Source: Palsa-1150 sp036490515 (GTDB lineage Bacteria > Myxococcota_A > Polyangia > Polyangiales > Polyangiaceae). From it: 64,000 nucleotides of DNA. The position numbers and the translations under genes were made by a program. The notes under the pieces are model-generated. The model did no database searches. It was not told the origin of the DNA and saw only the letters and a list, made by a program, of their open reading frames with translations. Within the stretch, counting starts at the first letter, position 1, and each line of letters starts with the position of its first letter. This document shows, one piece after another, positions 26,959 to 35,787 of this stretch. The stretch lies in NCBI GenBank assembly GCA_036490515.1, contig DASXDU010000007.1, positions 62,001-126,000 on the forward strand, read 5' to 3'.

Positions 26959-28002
26959 TCACGGATGGCTCCCCTCGCGACCAGCGACGAGTCCCCTCAA
27001 GAGCGCGAGCGGTACAGCGAGGCCGATTGCGACGAGGATCGCGCCTAGTAGCGTAGTGCGCGAGATCACGAGCGCTCCGATTGCCGATACTCCACACCAC
27101 ACGACGTAGATGAGAAGGACACGTCGGCTGCTCAACCCAGTCGCTACAGCGCGCTGATACAGGTGCGTCCGGTGCGCCTGCCACACCCGCTGTCTACGCC
27201 AGAGACGTCGCAGGATGGTGAAGGTGCCATCAAGGAGAAAAGGGGCAAGCGCGGCGGGCACGACCGTGAACGGCACCGGACTCGAGCGCTCGGCCGCTAC
27301 GACTGCCAAAGAGCTGAAGGTGAAGCCGAGAAAAGTACTCCCCGCGTCGCCGAGGAAGATCGACGCGGGGGGCGCGTTGCGCACGAGGAAGCCGGCCATC
27401 CCGGCCGCGATGGCAAGCCCGATGACGGCCAAGTCGCACTGCGCGGCCGCGCCGCAGGCCGTGGCGATCACCAAAGACACGCCAATTCCCTGGACTGCGG
27501 CAAGACCGTCCATGCCGTCCATGAAATTGTAAATGTTTGTGGTTGCAACGACGAACAGAACGCCCGCGACCAAGGCCACAGCTCGGGGGAGGTGCACCTC
27601 CAGGCCCAGAGCGACGCTGACGCCGCTCGAGCGAAGCGCGAACGCCAGCACGAAGGAGGAGACGCAAAGCTGTGCAACCAGCCGCGCAAGGGCGGGCAGT
27701 GGCCGTAGGTCGTCCACCAAGCCGAGGATGGCGATGGCGGATGCACCCGCGAGCAGGGCTACGGTGTCGCCATGTTTCAGTAAGGGTAAATCGAAAAAAA
27801 GGACACCGGCGCCCAATGCCATCGCAAGACTGACGACCAAGGCGGCACCGCCCAGGCGAGGGACAGGAACCTTGTGCAGGCTGCGATCGTTGGGCACGTC
27901 GACCAGCCGAAGGCGCACGGCGGCGTGCTGGACGGCGACGCAAAGACCCAGTGAGAGGAAGAACGTCGCTCCTAGGACTGCGCAGATGGCGCGGCAATGC
28001 AC
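26959..28002 (-). CDS. Undecaprenyl-phosphate sugar-1-phosphate transferase (WecA/WbpL family)
   Basis: A 347-residue polytopic membrane protein of the polyprenyl-phosphate HexNAc-1-P transferase family. It has about ten hydrophobic helices and the family motifs in order: LHKVPVPRLGG, ILGLVDDLRPLPAL (Mg-binding Asp pair), TTNIYNFMDGMDGLA, GFLVRNAPPASIFLGDAGST and the cytoplasmic HRTHLYQRAV basic loop. It starts repeat-unit assembly by moving a sugar-1-phosphate onto undecaprenyl phosphate. Flanked by WbpV-like and WbpM-like genes, it would most simply use UDP-D-QuiNAc or UDP-GlcNAc. It diverges from the dehydratase gene. Confidence 0.88.
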   Translation of the reverse strand: MHCRAICAVLGATFFLSLGLCVAVQHAAVRLRLVDVPNDRSLHKVPVPRLGGAALVVSLAMALGAGVLFFDLPLLKHGDTVALLAGASAIAILGLVDDLRPLPALARLVAQLCVSSFVLAFALRSSGVSVALGLEVHLPRAVALVAGVLFVVATTNIYNFMDGMDGLAAVQGIGVSLVIATACGAAAQCDLAVIGLAIAAGMAGFLVRNAPPASIFLGDAGSTFLGFTFSSLAVVAAERSSPVPFTVVPAALAPFLLDGTFTILRRLWRRQRVWQAHRTHLYQRAVATGLSSRRVLLIYVVWCGVSAIGALVISRTTLLGAILVAIGLAVPLALLRGLVAGREGSHP

Positions 28003-28271
28003 GCGGCCATGCTAGGCGTCGGCGCTAGACATCGTCGACTCGAATGGCCGCCGCGGGCGAGAGCGAAATGAAGCGCTGGGAAGCCGCGATGGGGTGCCGA
28101 CTGGGCGTTGCCGCTTCGAGCTCGCGGCGCTCTAGCGGACCGCCGCGGGTGCACGATTCGGCTCCTGGTCGTCGAAGAGGTCGCCAAAGCCCTGACCTTT
28201 CGATGGGTTGTCACGTGAACGAGGGGCGGGGAACGAGCAACAAAGATGTGGTACATCGGACCCGCGATCTC

Positions 28272-30242
28272 ATGACCTTCAGGTTAGCCAGCCGCACCGG
28301 CCAGCATCTGGTCGACCTAGGCGTACTCGCAGTCGCTTACGTAGCTAGCTACCTGCTCCGCTTCGAGGGTCGCGTGCCGGTCGAGATGGTCCGCACGCTG
28401 GCGATGACCCTTCCGTACGTGCTGGCACTCCAGTACGGGATGATGCTGATCTTCGGCGTTCATCGTCTGGCGTGGCGCTACGTGAGTCTTCCGGACGTTC
28501 GCCGCATAGGAGGGGTTCTTCTGCTCGGCTCGGTGGTCCTCCTGGGATCGCGCCTTGCGATCCCTGGTGTCCTGGTAGCGGTCGTCCCCTGGGCAATTCG
28601 GGCCGTAATCCCCATTAGCGTCGTCCTGAGTTTCGGCCTACTCGGGTTCGTAGGCATCGTCGGAGTCCGCGTGCTTCGGCGGACACTCTCCGAACGCAAG
28701 GAGGTGAGCGATCGCCCCCGCAGCGAACGTGATCCCGTCCCCACGATGTTGATCGGCGCCGGGCGAGCGGGAGTCCTCGTCGCCAAGGAGATCGCATCGC
28801 GTCCCGACCTGGATCTCGTTGCCGTCGGCTTTCTTGACGACGACCCCGCAAAGACGGGCACGCTCATGCACGGCATTCCCGTCCTGGGTACCAGCCAAGA
28901 CCTCGGTCGGCTCTGCGCCAAGCACGGCGCGAAGCAGGCGCTGATTGCAATGGCGTCCGCGTCGGGCAAGGACATCCGACGAATAGTGACTCTCTGCGAA
29001 GCGGCTCATCTCCCGGTGAAGATCGTCCCGGGGCTGTTCGAGATCGTCGGCGGACGCGTGAATCTGTCTCGCATTCGCCCCGTGGCGATCGAGGACCTGC
29101 TCCGGCGGGACCCAGTAACGCTCGACGAGGAAGGCATCGCGAGAGTAGTCCGCGGGCGTGCTGTGCTCGTCACCGGTGCCGGAGGAAGCATCGGGTCAGA
29201 GCTCTGCCGGCAGATCTCAAGCTTCTTGCCGAAGGAGCTCGTGCTTGTCGAGCACGGCGAGAACAACCTGTTTCAGATCGATCGGGAGCTCCGCGAACGG
29301 TTCCCCACGGTTGCCATCCGCGCCTACGTCGCCGACATCCGAGATGCCAAGCGCGTCGCCGGCATCTTCGCCGAGCGGCGACCGCACGTGGTCTTCCACG
29401 CCGCAGCGCACAAGCACGTCTCGATGATGGAGCAAAACCCGGGCGAAGCGGTGAAGAACAACGTCCTCGGGACGAAGCTGCTCGCCGAGGTAGCCGATGC
29501 ATATGGTGTCTCGGCCTTCATCATGATCTCTACCGACAAGGCGGTGAACCCGTCGTCGGTGATGGGCGCAACGAAGCGAGCGGCCGAGATTGTCGTCCAG
29601 GCGCTCTCCCAGAAGAGCAAGACTCGATTCGTCGCCGTCAGGTTCGGAAATGTCCTCGGATCGACGGGGAGCGTGGTGCCCATCTTCCAGGAGCAGATTG
29701 CGAGGGGCGGCCCGGTAACGGTTACTCACCCTGAGATGACGCGATACTTCATGACGATCCCCGAGGCATGCCAGCTCGTTCTCGAGGCCGCGGCGATGGG
29801 CAAGGGGGGGGAGATATTCGTGCTCGATATGGGCAGCCCCGTGAAGGTACTCGACCTCGCGCGAGATGTGATCGCGCTGTCGGGTCTCCGTGAAGGCGAG
29901 GACATCGAGATTCGGTTCACTGGCGTGCGACCGGGTGAGAAATTGAGCGAGGAACTCTCGCTGGAAGGGGAGGGTGCCGAGCGCACCCGTCATCCAAAGG
30001 TGTTCGTGGGACGTATCCGATCGCACGAATGGAGCGAGGTCGAGAGGCACGCTACGAGACTCGCGCAGGTCGTGGAGAACGGAACGGACGTGACCATTCG
30101 CGAGTCGCTTCGGCTCATGGTCCCCGAATATTCCGAACCGCTCCCGATGGTCGTCGCGGCGAAACCACAGACGACTGCGGCGGGCCTGGCTGGCGTCGAC
30201 GGCTTGCTGGTCACTGCGTCCGTGGAGCCCGGGAACGGCTGA
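28272..30242 (+). CDS. wbpM: Membrane UDP-GlcNAc 4,6-dehydratase (WbpM/FlaA1-like)
   Basis: A protein of about 656 residues with four N-terminal membrane helices (about 11-135). A first Rossmann motif IGAGRAG lies at 161-167, and the second, catalytic domain has TGAGGSIGSE (301-310), STDKAVNPSSVMGATKRAAE (Met in place of Tyr: MxxxK) and RFGNVLGSTGSVVP. WbpM converts UDP-GlcNAc to the 4-keto-6-deoxy intermediate used for D-QuiNAc and D-FucNAc. The frame is open to 28044; the ATG at 28272 gives the usual short lead before the first helix, but no strong ribosome-binding site marks any of the candidate starts (28203 is another). The FkbM gene follows after 20 bases. Confidence 0.88.
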   Translation: MTFRLASRTGQHLVDLGVLAVAYVASYLLRFEGRVPVEMVRTLAMTLPYVLALQYGMMLIFGVHRLAWRYVSLPDVRRIGGVLLLGSVVLLGSRLAIPGVLVAVVPWAIRAVIPISVVLSFGLLGFVGIVGVRVLRRTLSERKEVSDRPRSERDPVPTMLIGAGRAGVLVAKEIASRPDLDLVAVGFLDDDPAKTGTLMHGIPVLGTSQDLGRLCAKHGAKQALIAMASASGKDIRRIVTLCEAAHLPVKIVPGLFEIVGGRVNLSRIRPVAIEDLLRRDPVTLDEEGIARVVRGRAVLVTGAGGSIGSELCRQISSFLPKELVLVEHGENNLFQIDRELRERFPTVAIRAYVADIRDAKRVAGIFAERRPHVVFHAAAHKHVSMMEQNPGEAVKNNVLGTKLLAEVADAYGVSAFIMISTDKAVNPSSVMGATKRAAEIVVQALSQKSKTRFVAVRFGNVLGSTGSVVPIFQEQIARGGPVTVTHPEMTRYFMTIPEACQLVLEAAAMGKGGEIFVLDMGSPVKVLDLARDVIALSGLREGEDIEIRFTGVRPGEKLSEELSLEGEGAERTRHPKVFVGRIRSHEWSEVERHATRLAQVVENGTDVTIRESLRLMVPEYSEPLPMVVAAKPQTTAAGLAGVDGLLVTASVEPGNG

Positions 30243-30262
30243 CGCCGGGCGCGCGGAAGGTG

Positions 30263-31177
30263 ATGGCGGTGGTTCGCGAGCGACTTCGGGCGTCATGGCA
30301 AACTCTCAAGTTCGTGTGGGCGCATCCGCTTACCGAGCATGCTCGAGTGGGTGCGTTGGGGCGGTGGGCTCGCTGGCAAATCGGCTCACGCATGGTCCCC
30401 GGCGGCGTCGTCGTACCGTTCGTCGGCTCAACGGTGCTGTTCGTCGATCCGGGCATGACGGGTGCCACGGGAAGCGTTTACGTGGGCCTTCATGAGTTTG
30501 CGGACATGGCCTTTGTTCTGCACTATCTGCGCGAGCCGGATCTCTTCGTCGACGTGGGTGCCAATGTCGGCGTGTACACGGTGCTTGCGTCGGGCTTCTG
30601 CCGCGCCGAATCGGTTGCCGTGGAGCCGGTGCCGAAGACATTCCAGCGTTTGCTGGCGAATGTTCGGCTGAACGATCTGGAGAGACGTGTCCAATCCCTC
30701 AACATCGGGCTCGCTCGCGATCGAGGCACGCTCGCGTTCACCGGGTCCCTGGACACCGTTAACCACGTCGTTTCGGAGGGGGAGGGCGTAGGCGGTAGCA
30801 CCCTACGAGTCCCCGTGATGACCCTCGACGAGGTCCTGGAAGGTCGGGCGCCTTCCGCCATCAAGATGGACGTCGAGGGGTTCGAAACCGAGGTCCTCGC
30901 CGGGGCAGTCGCCACGCTGGGGCGGCCCGAGCTGCGCGCCCTCATCGTGGAGTTGAATGGTTCGGGGGCGCGCTATGGCTTCGACGAATCGTCGCTCCGG
31001 CAGCACATAGAGTCGTTCGGCTTCGAGCCCTATCAATATGAGCCCTTCGCGCGCACTCTACGGGAGTGGGATCCAAGCGAAGCGGGTGGCAACGTTCTCT
31101 ACCTGAGAGACGTGCGCGAGGTGACGGAACGACTACGCACCGCTCCAATGGTCCGCGTCCTCGACAGGGAGTTCTGA
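30263..31177 (+). CDS. FkbM-family methyltransferase
   Basis: A 304-residue protein with the FkbM signatures. SAM motif I is LFVDVGANVGVYTVLASGF, followed by AVEPVPKTFQRLLANVRLN, VMTLDEVLE, IKMDVEGFETEVLAGA and LIVELNGSG. FkbM enzymes O-methylate polyketides and surface sugars. The frame remains open far upstream inside the dehydratase gene, but the ATG at 30263, 20 bases after the wbpM stop and preceded by GGAAGGTG, gives the expected length. It is probably cotranscribed with wbpM. With the methyltransferases at 3927 and 22592 it implies several methylated positions in the polymer. Confidence 0.82.
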   Translation: MAVVRERLRASWQTLKFVWAHPLTEHARVGALGRWARWQIGSRMVPGGVVVPFVGSTVLFVDPGMTGATGSVYVGLHEFADMAFVLHYLREPDLFVDVGANVGVYTVLASGFCRAESVAVEPVPKTFQRLLANVRLNDLERRVQSLNIGLARDRGTLAFTGSLDTVNHVVSEGEGVGGSTLRVPVMTLDEVLEGRAPSAIKMDVEGFETEVLAGAVATLGRPELRALIVELNGSGARYGFDESSLRQHIESFGFEPYQYEPFARTLREWDPSEAGGNVLYLRDVREVTERLRTAPMVRVLDREF

Positions 31178-31194
31178 GTCGCGGGTGACGCAAG

Positions 31195-32388
31195 CTACGA
31201 GAGCCCCATCAACCCGAAGACGTGTGACAATCGCGCTTGCCAGGTGTGATCCGCCCGAGCTCGCGCCATTCCCGCGGCCGCGACCCTGCGGCGGTGCTCC
31301 GGATGCGACAGGTAGTACCGCACCTTATGCACGCATTCGTCGGCCGTTCGATAGCAGGCGATCTCCTCGGATTCGCGATAGAGCTGCAGAAGATCTGGGT
31401 TCCGATGCGTGATGTACATCGCCCCGCACATGGGGCCATCGAAGTCCCGAAGCTTGATCGTAAAAAGGTCCTCGCTGTGTGCGACCGTCCCCATGCCCAG
31501 TATTATGCGCGAGCGGCCGAAGATCTCCGCGCTCTGATTCGCGTCGACGGAACCATTTGGCCACCCGGGCCCAAACGGGTCGACATGAATTCCTCCTGCG
31601 ACCAGCGCGTTCACAAGTTTTTCACGCAGCCCATATTTGCTACCCACGAAGGTGACGTCGTACCGCTTCTGGTCCTCGGGGAACGGCCGGAAACGTTCAG
31701 GGTCGCTGGCCATCGGCATATAGACCGCGGGCACGCCTTCAGCGAGAAACCACTCCGGCGTCTCAGGGGAGCTCGTGAGGACCATGTCGAGCCCGGGCCC
31801 CAGCCCGACGGATCCACTGCGAACGCCGCTCGCGGTCGACCAGTGCTCAGGCAGGCGGTCGTCCATGGATATGTTCGCCGTCATTGCCCCTTGGGTGCGA
31901 ATCTCTTGAAGGGCGCCCGAGCTTACGAGCTGCGCCCACATTTGCCCGAGGACGAGGTGCACGGGGCCGGCGTCGCGCATCGCACGGAATTGCTCTCGCA
32001 GAGCGCGGTCGTTGCGCGCGACGTCCTCGCCGTCCCAGCGCTGGCGGAGTCCGTACGTCCCTGCAGCGTTGTGGAATTGCACCACCTCGCCGAATTTCGC
32101 CAATCCTGCGAGAAAGCCCGAGCTGTCCTGGTGCCAGTTGGCCCCCACCCAAAGGATGCGCAGCCCCGAATCCGGCGGGGACCATCGGGTCATCCCCCGA
32201 CGGCGTGAGCGCATGAGCTCGAGAGCCGTCGCCTCGGAGTACACGGTTCCAGACTCCCGCGCCAGCCGCTCGTACCGTTCCCGTAGAAGGATTAGGTCTC
32301 GCCGCAGCTTGGCCGACTTCAATCGAGCGTTCCACTGGCGGAGGAGAGGAACCGTCTTGAGTTTCGCGTACAGTGCGTCGCGGTTCAT
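31195..32388 (-). CDS. CgeB-like glycosyltransferase with coiled N-terminus
   Basis: A 397-residue protein. The first 60 residues are helical and charged (LKTVPLLRQWNARLKSAKLR). A GT-B pair of domains follows, with LRILWVGANWHQDSSGFL, MTANISMDDRLPEHW and DMVLTSSPETPEWFL in the first half, and RYDVTFVGSKYGLREKLVNAL, IILGMGTVAHSEDLFTIKLRDFDGPMCGAMYIT and HKVRYYLSHPEHRRRVAAAG in the second. The LRDFDGPMCGAMYI loop corresponds to the FEIPA loop of CgeB-type enzymes. It probably adds a sugar of the repeat unit. Convergent with the FkbM gene, with a gap of 17 bases. Confidence 0.75.
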   Translation of the reverse strand: MNRDALYAKLKTVPLLRQWNARLKSAKLRRDLILLRERYERLARESGTVYSEATALELMRSRRRGMTRWSPPDSGLRILWVGANWHQDSSGFLAGLAKFGEVVQFHNAAGTYGLRQRWDGEDVARNDRALREQFRAMRDAGPVHLVLGQMWAQLVSSGALQEIRTQGAMTANISMDDRLPEHWSTASGVRSGSVGLGPGLDMVLTSSPETPEWFLAEGVPAVYMPMASDPERFRPFPEDQKRYDVTFVGSKYGLREKLVNALVAGGIHVDPFGPGWPNGSVDANQSAEIFGRSRIILGMGTVAHSEDLFTIKLRDFDGPMCGAMYITHRNPDLLQLYRESEEIACYRTADECVHKVRYYLSHPEHRRRVAAAGMARARADHTWQARLSHVFGLMGLS

Positions 32389-32486
32389 TGCGGACCCTCG
32401 GTCAGTTAGCGCAGGCTGAAAGCGGTATCCAGCACTCCACCAGGCCGGACCCGTCTGGTAGGGCGCCCGTCGCTACGGGTTCGTCG

Positions 32487-33686
32487 TCAACGGTGGTAAA
32501 GGAGAGACGAGAGGAAGCTCGTCACGCGACGGATGTACCCATCCATCGGTTCACCTCGCGCTTCGAGATGCATGCGCGCAGCGTCGGCTTGCTGGCGTAG
32601 GGCCGCGGGATTGTTCAGGGCTCCACGGATGGCCTCGGCGGCCCCTTCGGGATCCCGCGCGTCGAGTTGCACCACATCGCGCTCGACATCGAGGAGCGTG
32701 AATAGGAGCAGATCTTTGGGCTCGATGGTCGCTGCGACCGGGACACCCGCCGCCACTGTTTCTCGGAAGATCGTTCCGGCCACCGACAGGAGCGCCGTGA
32801 ACGTGGCGAGATCGCTGCTCTGGAGGATGGCTTCGAGGCGGGCGTTTGACACCATCCCGGGGAATACGATGTCGCGCGTCAGCTCTGGGTCGAACCGCGC
32901 GGCTTCCTTGGTTGCTCCGACCATCACGACTTGTACGCTCTGTCCCTCGGCCTCGAGAAGGTGACGAGCGATTCGGAGGAAGAGAGTTGGTCGCTTGACC
33001 TTCTCGAATCGTCCCGCCCAGGCCACCCTACGTTGCCCTTGCTGGAGGGGAGGAAGCCCTGCGAGGGCGTCTATCTCCGTCCGCGTGCGGTGCGTCCACG
33101 TTCGATGCGGAACTGGTACATGAAGCTGCATCGAGGGCGGAAGACGTGCCACTGGAGTTGTCGCGTGGAGCGCAGTGGAGTCCTCGACCGATATCAGCGC
33201 ATCCACGCCAGCGAAGAGCGGCGCATAGAACTCGGCCAGCACGGGGCGAAAGGCACCTTTCGAGTGGAAGACCGAGCCAAGGGAAATGCCCCCCAGCTCG
33301 TACAATACCAATCTGGCACGAAGGATACTTGCGATCGGTTTGGCAAAGGCCAGACTGTTCGGGTTGAGCGCAAGAACCATGTCGGGGGCGAACGAACGCA
33401 CGCTATTCCACCAGGGATCGTTGCAAGCCCCGGCAGCGAGCCTGAGTAGGTAACGTGTACCGCGGAGGGCGAAGCGTGCCGTGTAGGGCGGCGCCGTGAT
33501 ATCGGCGGGGAGGGCGACATGCGCGACCTGGTCTTGCTGTCCGACCCATGCAGGTGCCCCCACCATGCACTCGGCACCGCTCGCGATCAGTCTGTCAAGC
33601 GTATCCGCGATGAGTGGAGCTCGAAAAAAGCCCTTGTCTGTCGGGTAAGGTGAAAACTGCCCCAATACGAGAATGCGCTTGCTCAT
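32487..33686 (-). CDS. Glycosyltransferase (GT-B fold)
   Basis: A 399-residue protein with a glycosyltransferase layout. The N-terminal half starts KRILVLGQFSPYPTDKGFFRAPLIADTL and includes the YELGGISLGSVFHSKG and DALISVED segments. The C-terminal half has RRVAWAGRFEKVKRPTLFLRIARHLL, VQVVMVGATKEAARFD, IVFPGMVSNARLEAILQSSDLATFTALLSVAGTIFRETVAAGVPV and a C-terminal helix. The second half fits Glycos_transf_1, but the motif before the donor Glu is atypical (TIFRETVAAG), so the family assignment is less firm than for the other GTs. It diverges from the flippase gene at 33804 and is probably cotranscribed with the GT at 31195. Confidence 0.68.
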   Translation of the reverse strand: MSKRILVLGQFSPYPTDKGFFRAPLIADTLDRLIASGAECMVGAPAWVGQQDQVAHVALPADITAPPYTARFALRGTRYLLRLAAGACNDPWWNSVRSFAPDMVLALNPNSLAFAKPIASILRARLVLYELGGISLGSVFHSKGAFRPVLAEFYAPLFAGVDALISVEDSTALHATTPVARLPPSMQLHVPVPHRTWTHRTRTEIDALAGLPPLQQGQRRVAWAGRFEKVKRPTLFLRIARHLLEAEGQSVQVVMVGATKEAARFDPELTRDIVFPGMVSNARLEAILQSSDLATFTALLSVAGTIFRETVAAGVPVAATIEPKDLLLFTLLDVERDVVQLDARDPEGAAEAIRGALNNPAALRQQADAARMHLEARGEPMDGYIRRVTSFLSSLLYHR

Positions 33687-33803
33687 TCACTCCCTGTTCC
33701 AGCGGCGGTTCTCGTCAGCATCTACCATGGGCGCGTCGCAGCGCCAAAGGACGGCAGCGGCTTCGGCGGTCAATGCTTGCCCGCACGACCTAGGTTCGCT
33801 TGA

Positions 33804-35333
33804 ATGAGCGCAATGCTGTCGGCGCCGCAGGATCCCGAGGCCGGCGCGAACGGAGCGAAAGACCCGAGCAAGCAGGCGGAAGTCGGCATCGGGCTCGCGG
33901 CCGTGCTGGGGTTCATCAGTTCTGGCGCGACAGCCGTCCTTTCGATCGCGCGAAGCAAGGTGACCGCCGTCGTCCTTGGCCCTGTAGGGGTCGGAATGAC
34001 GGCGGAAGTGAACCAGATCGTCACCATGGTCATGGCGCCAGTTTCCCTGGCGAGCGGTCCTGCCCTGATCGGCGCGGTGGCCGAAGGCCGCGCTAGCGGT
34101 GACGAGGCGGGGGTGGCGCGGGCGTACCAAACGGCGACGACGGTCACAGTGCTCGTCGCAACGGTAGGCATCGTTCTCTGCGTCGCGGTCGGTAGCATTC
34201 TCCTCCCGAAACCATGGGGACCCGCCGAGTGGCCGTGGACCCTCATGGCCGCCGCCGGCGCGGCTGGTCTCGCCTGGGCGGCGATCCCGAGTCAAACCCT
34301 CATCGCGCTCGGTGCGCTGCGTCGGCTGACCGTGGTTTCGCTCGCCACGGCGACCGTCTCCACCGTGCTCGTCGTAGTGGCGACCTGGCTCTTCGCACTC
34401 GACGGCCAGTTTGTTGCCATCGCCGTCGCCGGTCTCGCCGCGGTCCCCATCACCTACGCACTCGCATCTACACCCCTTCGAGGGCTTCGCTGGAGAGTCT
34501 CGGGGCGACTGGACAGCGCCTACGGGCGCCGGGCTCTGCGCATCGGAGTCGCATCGCTCGTCGCGGCGCTCACTGCACAAGGAATGCTCTTCACGATTCG
34601 ATGGTCCCTCGAGGCACGTGGCGGACCGGCGCTAAACGGGCAGTTCCAAGCGGCGTGGGCCATTGGGGCAGCGTACTTCGGCCTCGTGCTCTCGAGCCTT
34701 GGGAACTATGCATTTCCACGGTACGCAGCCGCCTCGAGCAGCGCCGAGCTCGCGCAAGAGCTGGACGATACGTTGCAGTTCCTATTTCGTATTACGCCAC
34801 CCATCGTTATCCTGGCGGTCGGTTTTCGACGCGAAATCGTGGAGGCCCTCTATAGCCATAAATTCGACCCTGCGGTGGAATTGATGGGGATTCAGATGAC
34901 CGGCGACTTCGCGAAGGCAGTGTCGTGGGCACATGCCGGCCCCCTTCTTTACCGAGGACGGATCCGGGCCTTCCTTTGCACCGAGGTATTCGCTTCCGGG
35001 ACCATGATAGCGACTGTCATCCCCCTCGTGCATCGTTATGGCTTGGACGGAGTCGGCTATGCGTACGTCATCACGTATGTCTCGTACGTCGTCGTGACGG
35101 CCGTTGCTTTGAGAATTGACTGCTCGGTTCCGTTTCGTCTCCGATACCTCCTGGGAACGGCAGCCGTAACTGCGGCCCTGATCCTCATGGTGCCGCTCGA
35201 ACGTCGGGTTCCCTCCAGCCGCTGGCTGTTCGCCGTCGGCGCGATCATCTGGCTCCAACGCGCCGGTGTGCTCGCCCATCTTCGGGAGGGGATACGGGCA
35301 CGCGCCCGCCGAGTGCGGAGCGATCGGTCTTGA
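33804..35333 (+). CDS. wzx: Wzx-type polysaccharide flippase
   Basis: A 509-residue protein predicted to span the membrane about 12-14 times. It begins with a polar 25-residue tail, then GIGLAAVLGFISSGATAVLSIARSKVTAVVLGPVGVGM, the first-helix pattern of O-antigen translocases of the MOP superfamily. Later helices include FVAIAVAGLAAVPITYAL, FQAAWAIGAAYFGLVLSSLGNYAFPRYA and LDGVGYAYVITYVSYVVVTAVAL. Wzx moves the lipid-linked repeat unit across the inner membrane for Wzy polymerisation. No other flippase is seen in the window. The FdtA-like gene follows after 58 bases on the same strand. Confidence 0.85.
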   Translation: MSAMLSAPQDPEAGANGAKDPSKQAEVGIGLAAVLGFISSGATAVLSIARSKVTAVVLGPVGVGMTAEVNQIVTMVMAPVSLASGPALIGAVAEGRASGDEAGVARAYQTATTVTVLVATVGIVLCVAVGSILLPKPWGPAEWPWTLMAAAGAAGLAWAAIPSQTLIALGALRRLTVVSLATATVSTVLVVVATWLFALDGQFVAIAVAGLAAVPITYALASTPLRGLRWRVSGRLDSAYGRRALRIGVASLVAALTAQGMLFTIRWSLEARGGPALNGQFQAAWAIGAAYFGLVLSSLGNYAFPRYAAASSSAELAQELDDTLQFLFRITPPIVILAVGFRREIVEALYSHKFDPAVELMGIQMTGDFAKAVSWAHAGPLLYRGRIRAFLCTEVFASGTMIATVIPLVHRYGLDGVGYAYVITYVSYVVVTAVALRIDCSVPFRLRYLLGTAAVTAALILMVPLERRVPSSRWLFAVGAIIWLQRAGVLAHLREGIRARARRVRSDRS

Positions 35334-35391
35334 ACCGGCCCGCGGGACCAAGCATCCTAGTGAAAATGGGGCGCGCACCGAGAGCTGACGA

Positions 35392-35787
35392 ATGAACTGT
35401 CGCTGGATAAATGTCCCTCAGATCAACGATGAGCGGGGAACGCTGCTTTTTCTCGAAGCCGAGCGGCAGGTGCCGTTTCCGATCCGCCGAATGTACGCGC
35501 TCGTTGGCGTGCCCAAAGGTACGGCTCGGGGTGGGCACGCCCACATCGCGCTCGAGCAGTGTTTCCTCGCGGTGACGGGCAGTATCACCATGTCGCTCTC
35601 CGACGGCAGGCGGCGCGAGGAGTTTCGCCTCGAGGGGTGCTCGAAGATGCTCTACGTGGGCCCAATGTTGTGGCGAGACCTGACGGAGTTCTCGGACGGC
35701 GCTGCGTGCATCGTTCTGGCATCGGAGCACTTCTCCGAATCTGACTACATCCGCGAATGGGCATCCTTTGAGGAGCGCGTGCGATGA
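35392..35787 (+). CDS. dTDP-4-keto-6-deoxyglucose 3,4-ketoisomerase (FdtA/QdtA-like cupin)
   Basis: A 131-residue single-domain cupin of the WxcM/FdtA family. It has RGTLLFLEAERQVPFPIRRMY, the metal-site-like ARGGHAHIALEQCFLAVTGSI block with the catalytic His pair (GGHAH), and MLYVGPMLWRDLTEFS. The family moves the keto group of dTDP-4-keto-6-deoxyglucose from C4 to C3; FdtA yields the galacto and QdtA the gluco product, which the sequence alone does not separate. Its stop overlaps the start of the aminotransferase gene by four bases (35784-35787), so the two steps are translationally coupled. Confidence 0.88.
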   Translation: MNCRWINVPQINDERGTLLFLEAERQVPFPIRRMYALVGVPKGTARGGHAHIALEQCFLAVTGSITMSLSDGRRREEFRLEGCSKMLYVGPMLWRDLTEFSDGAACIVLASEHFSESDYIREWASFEERVR

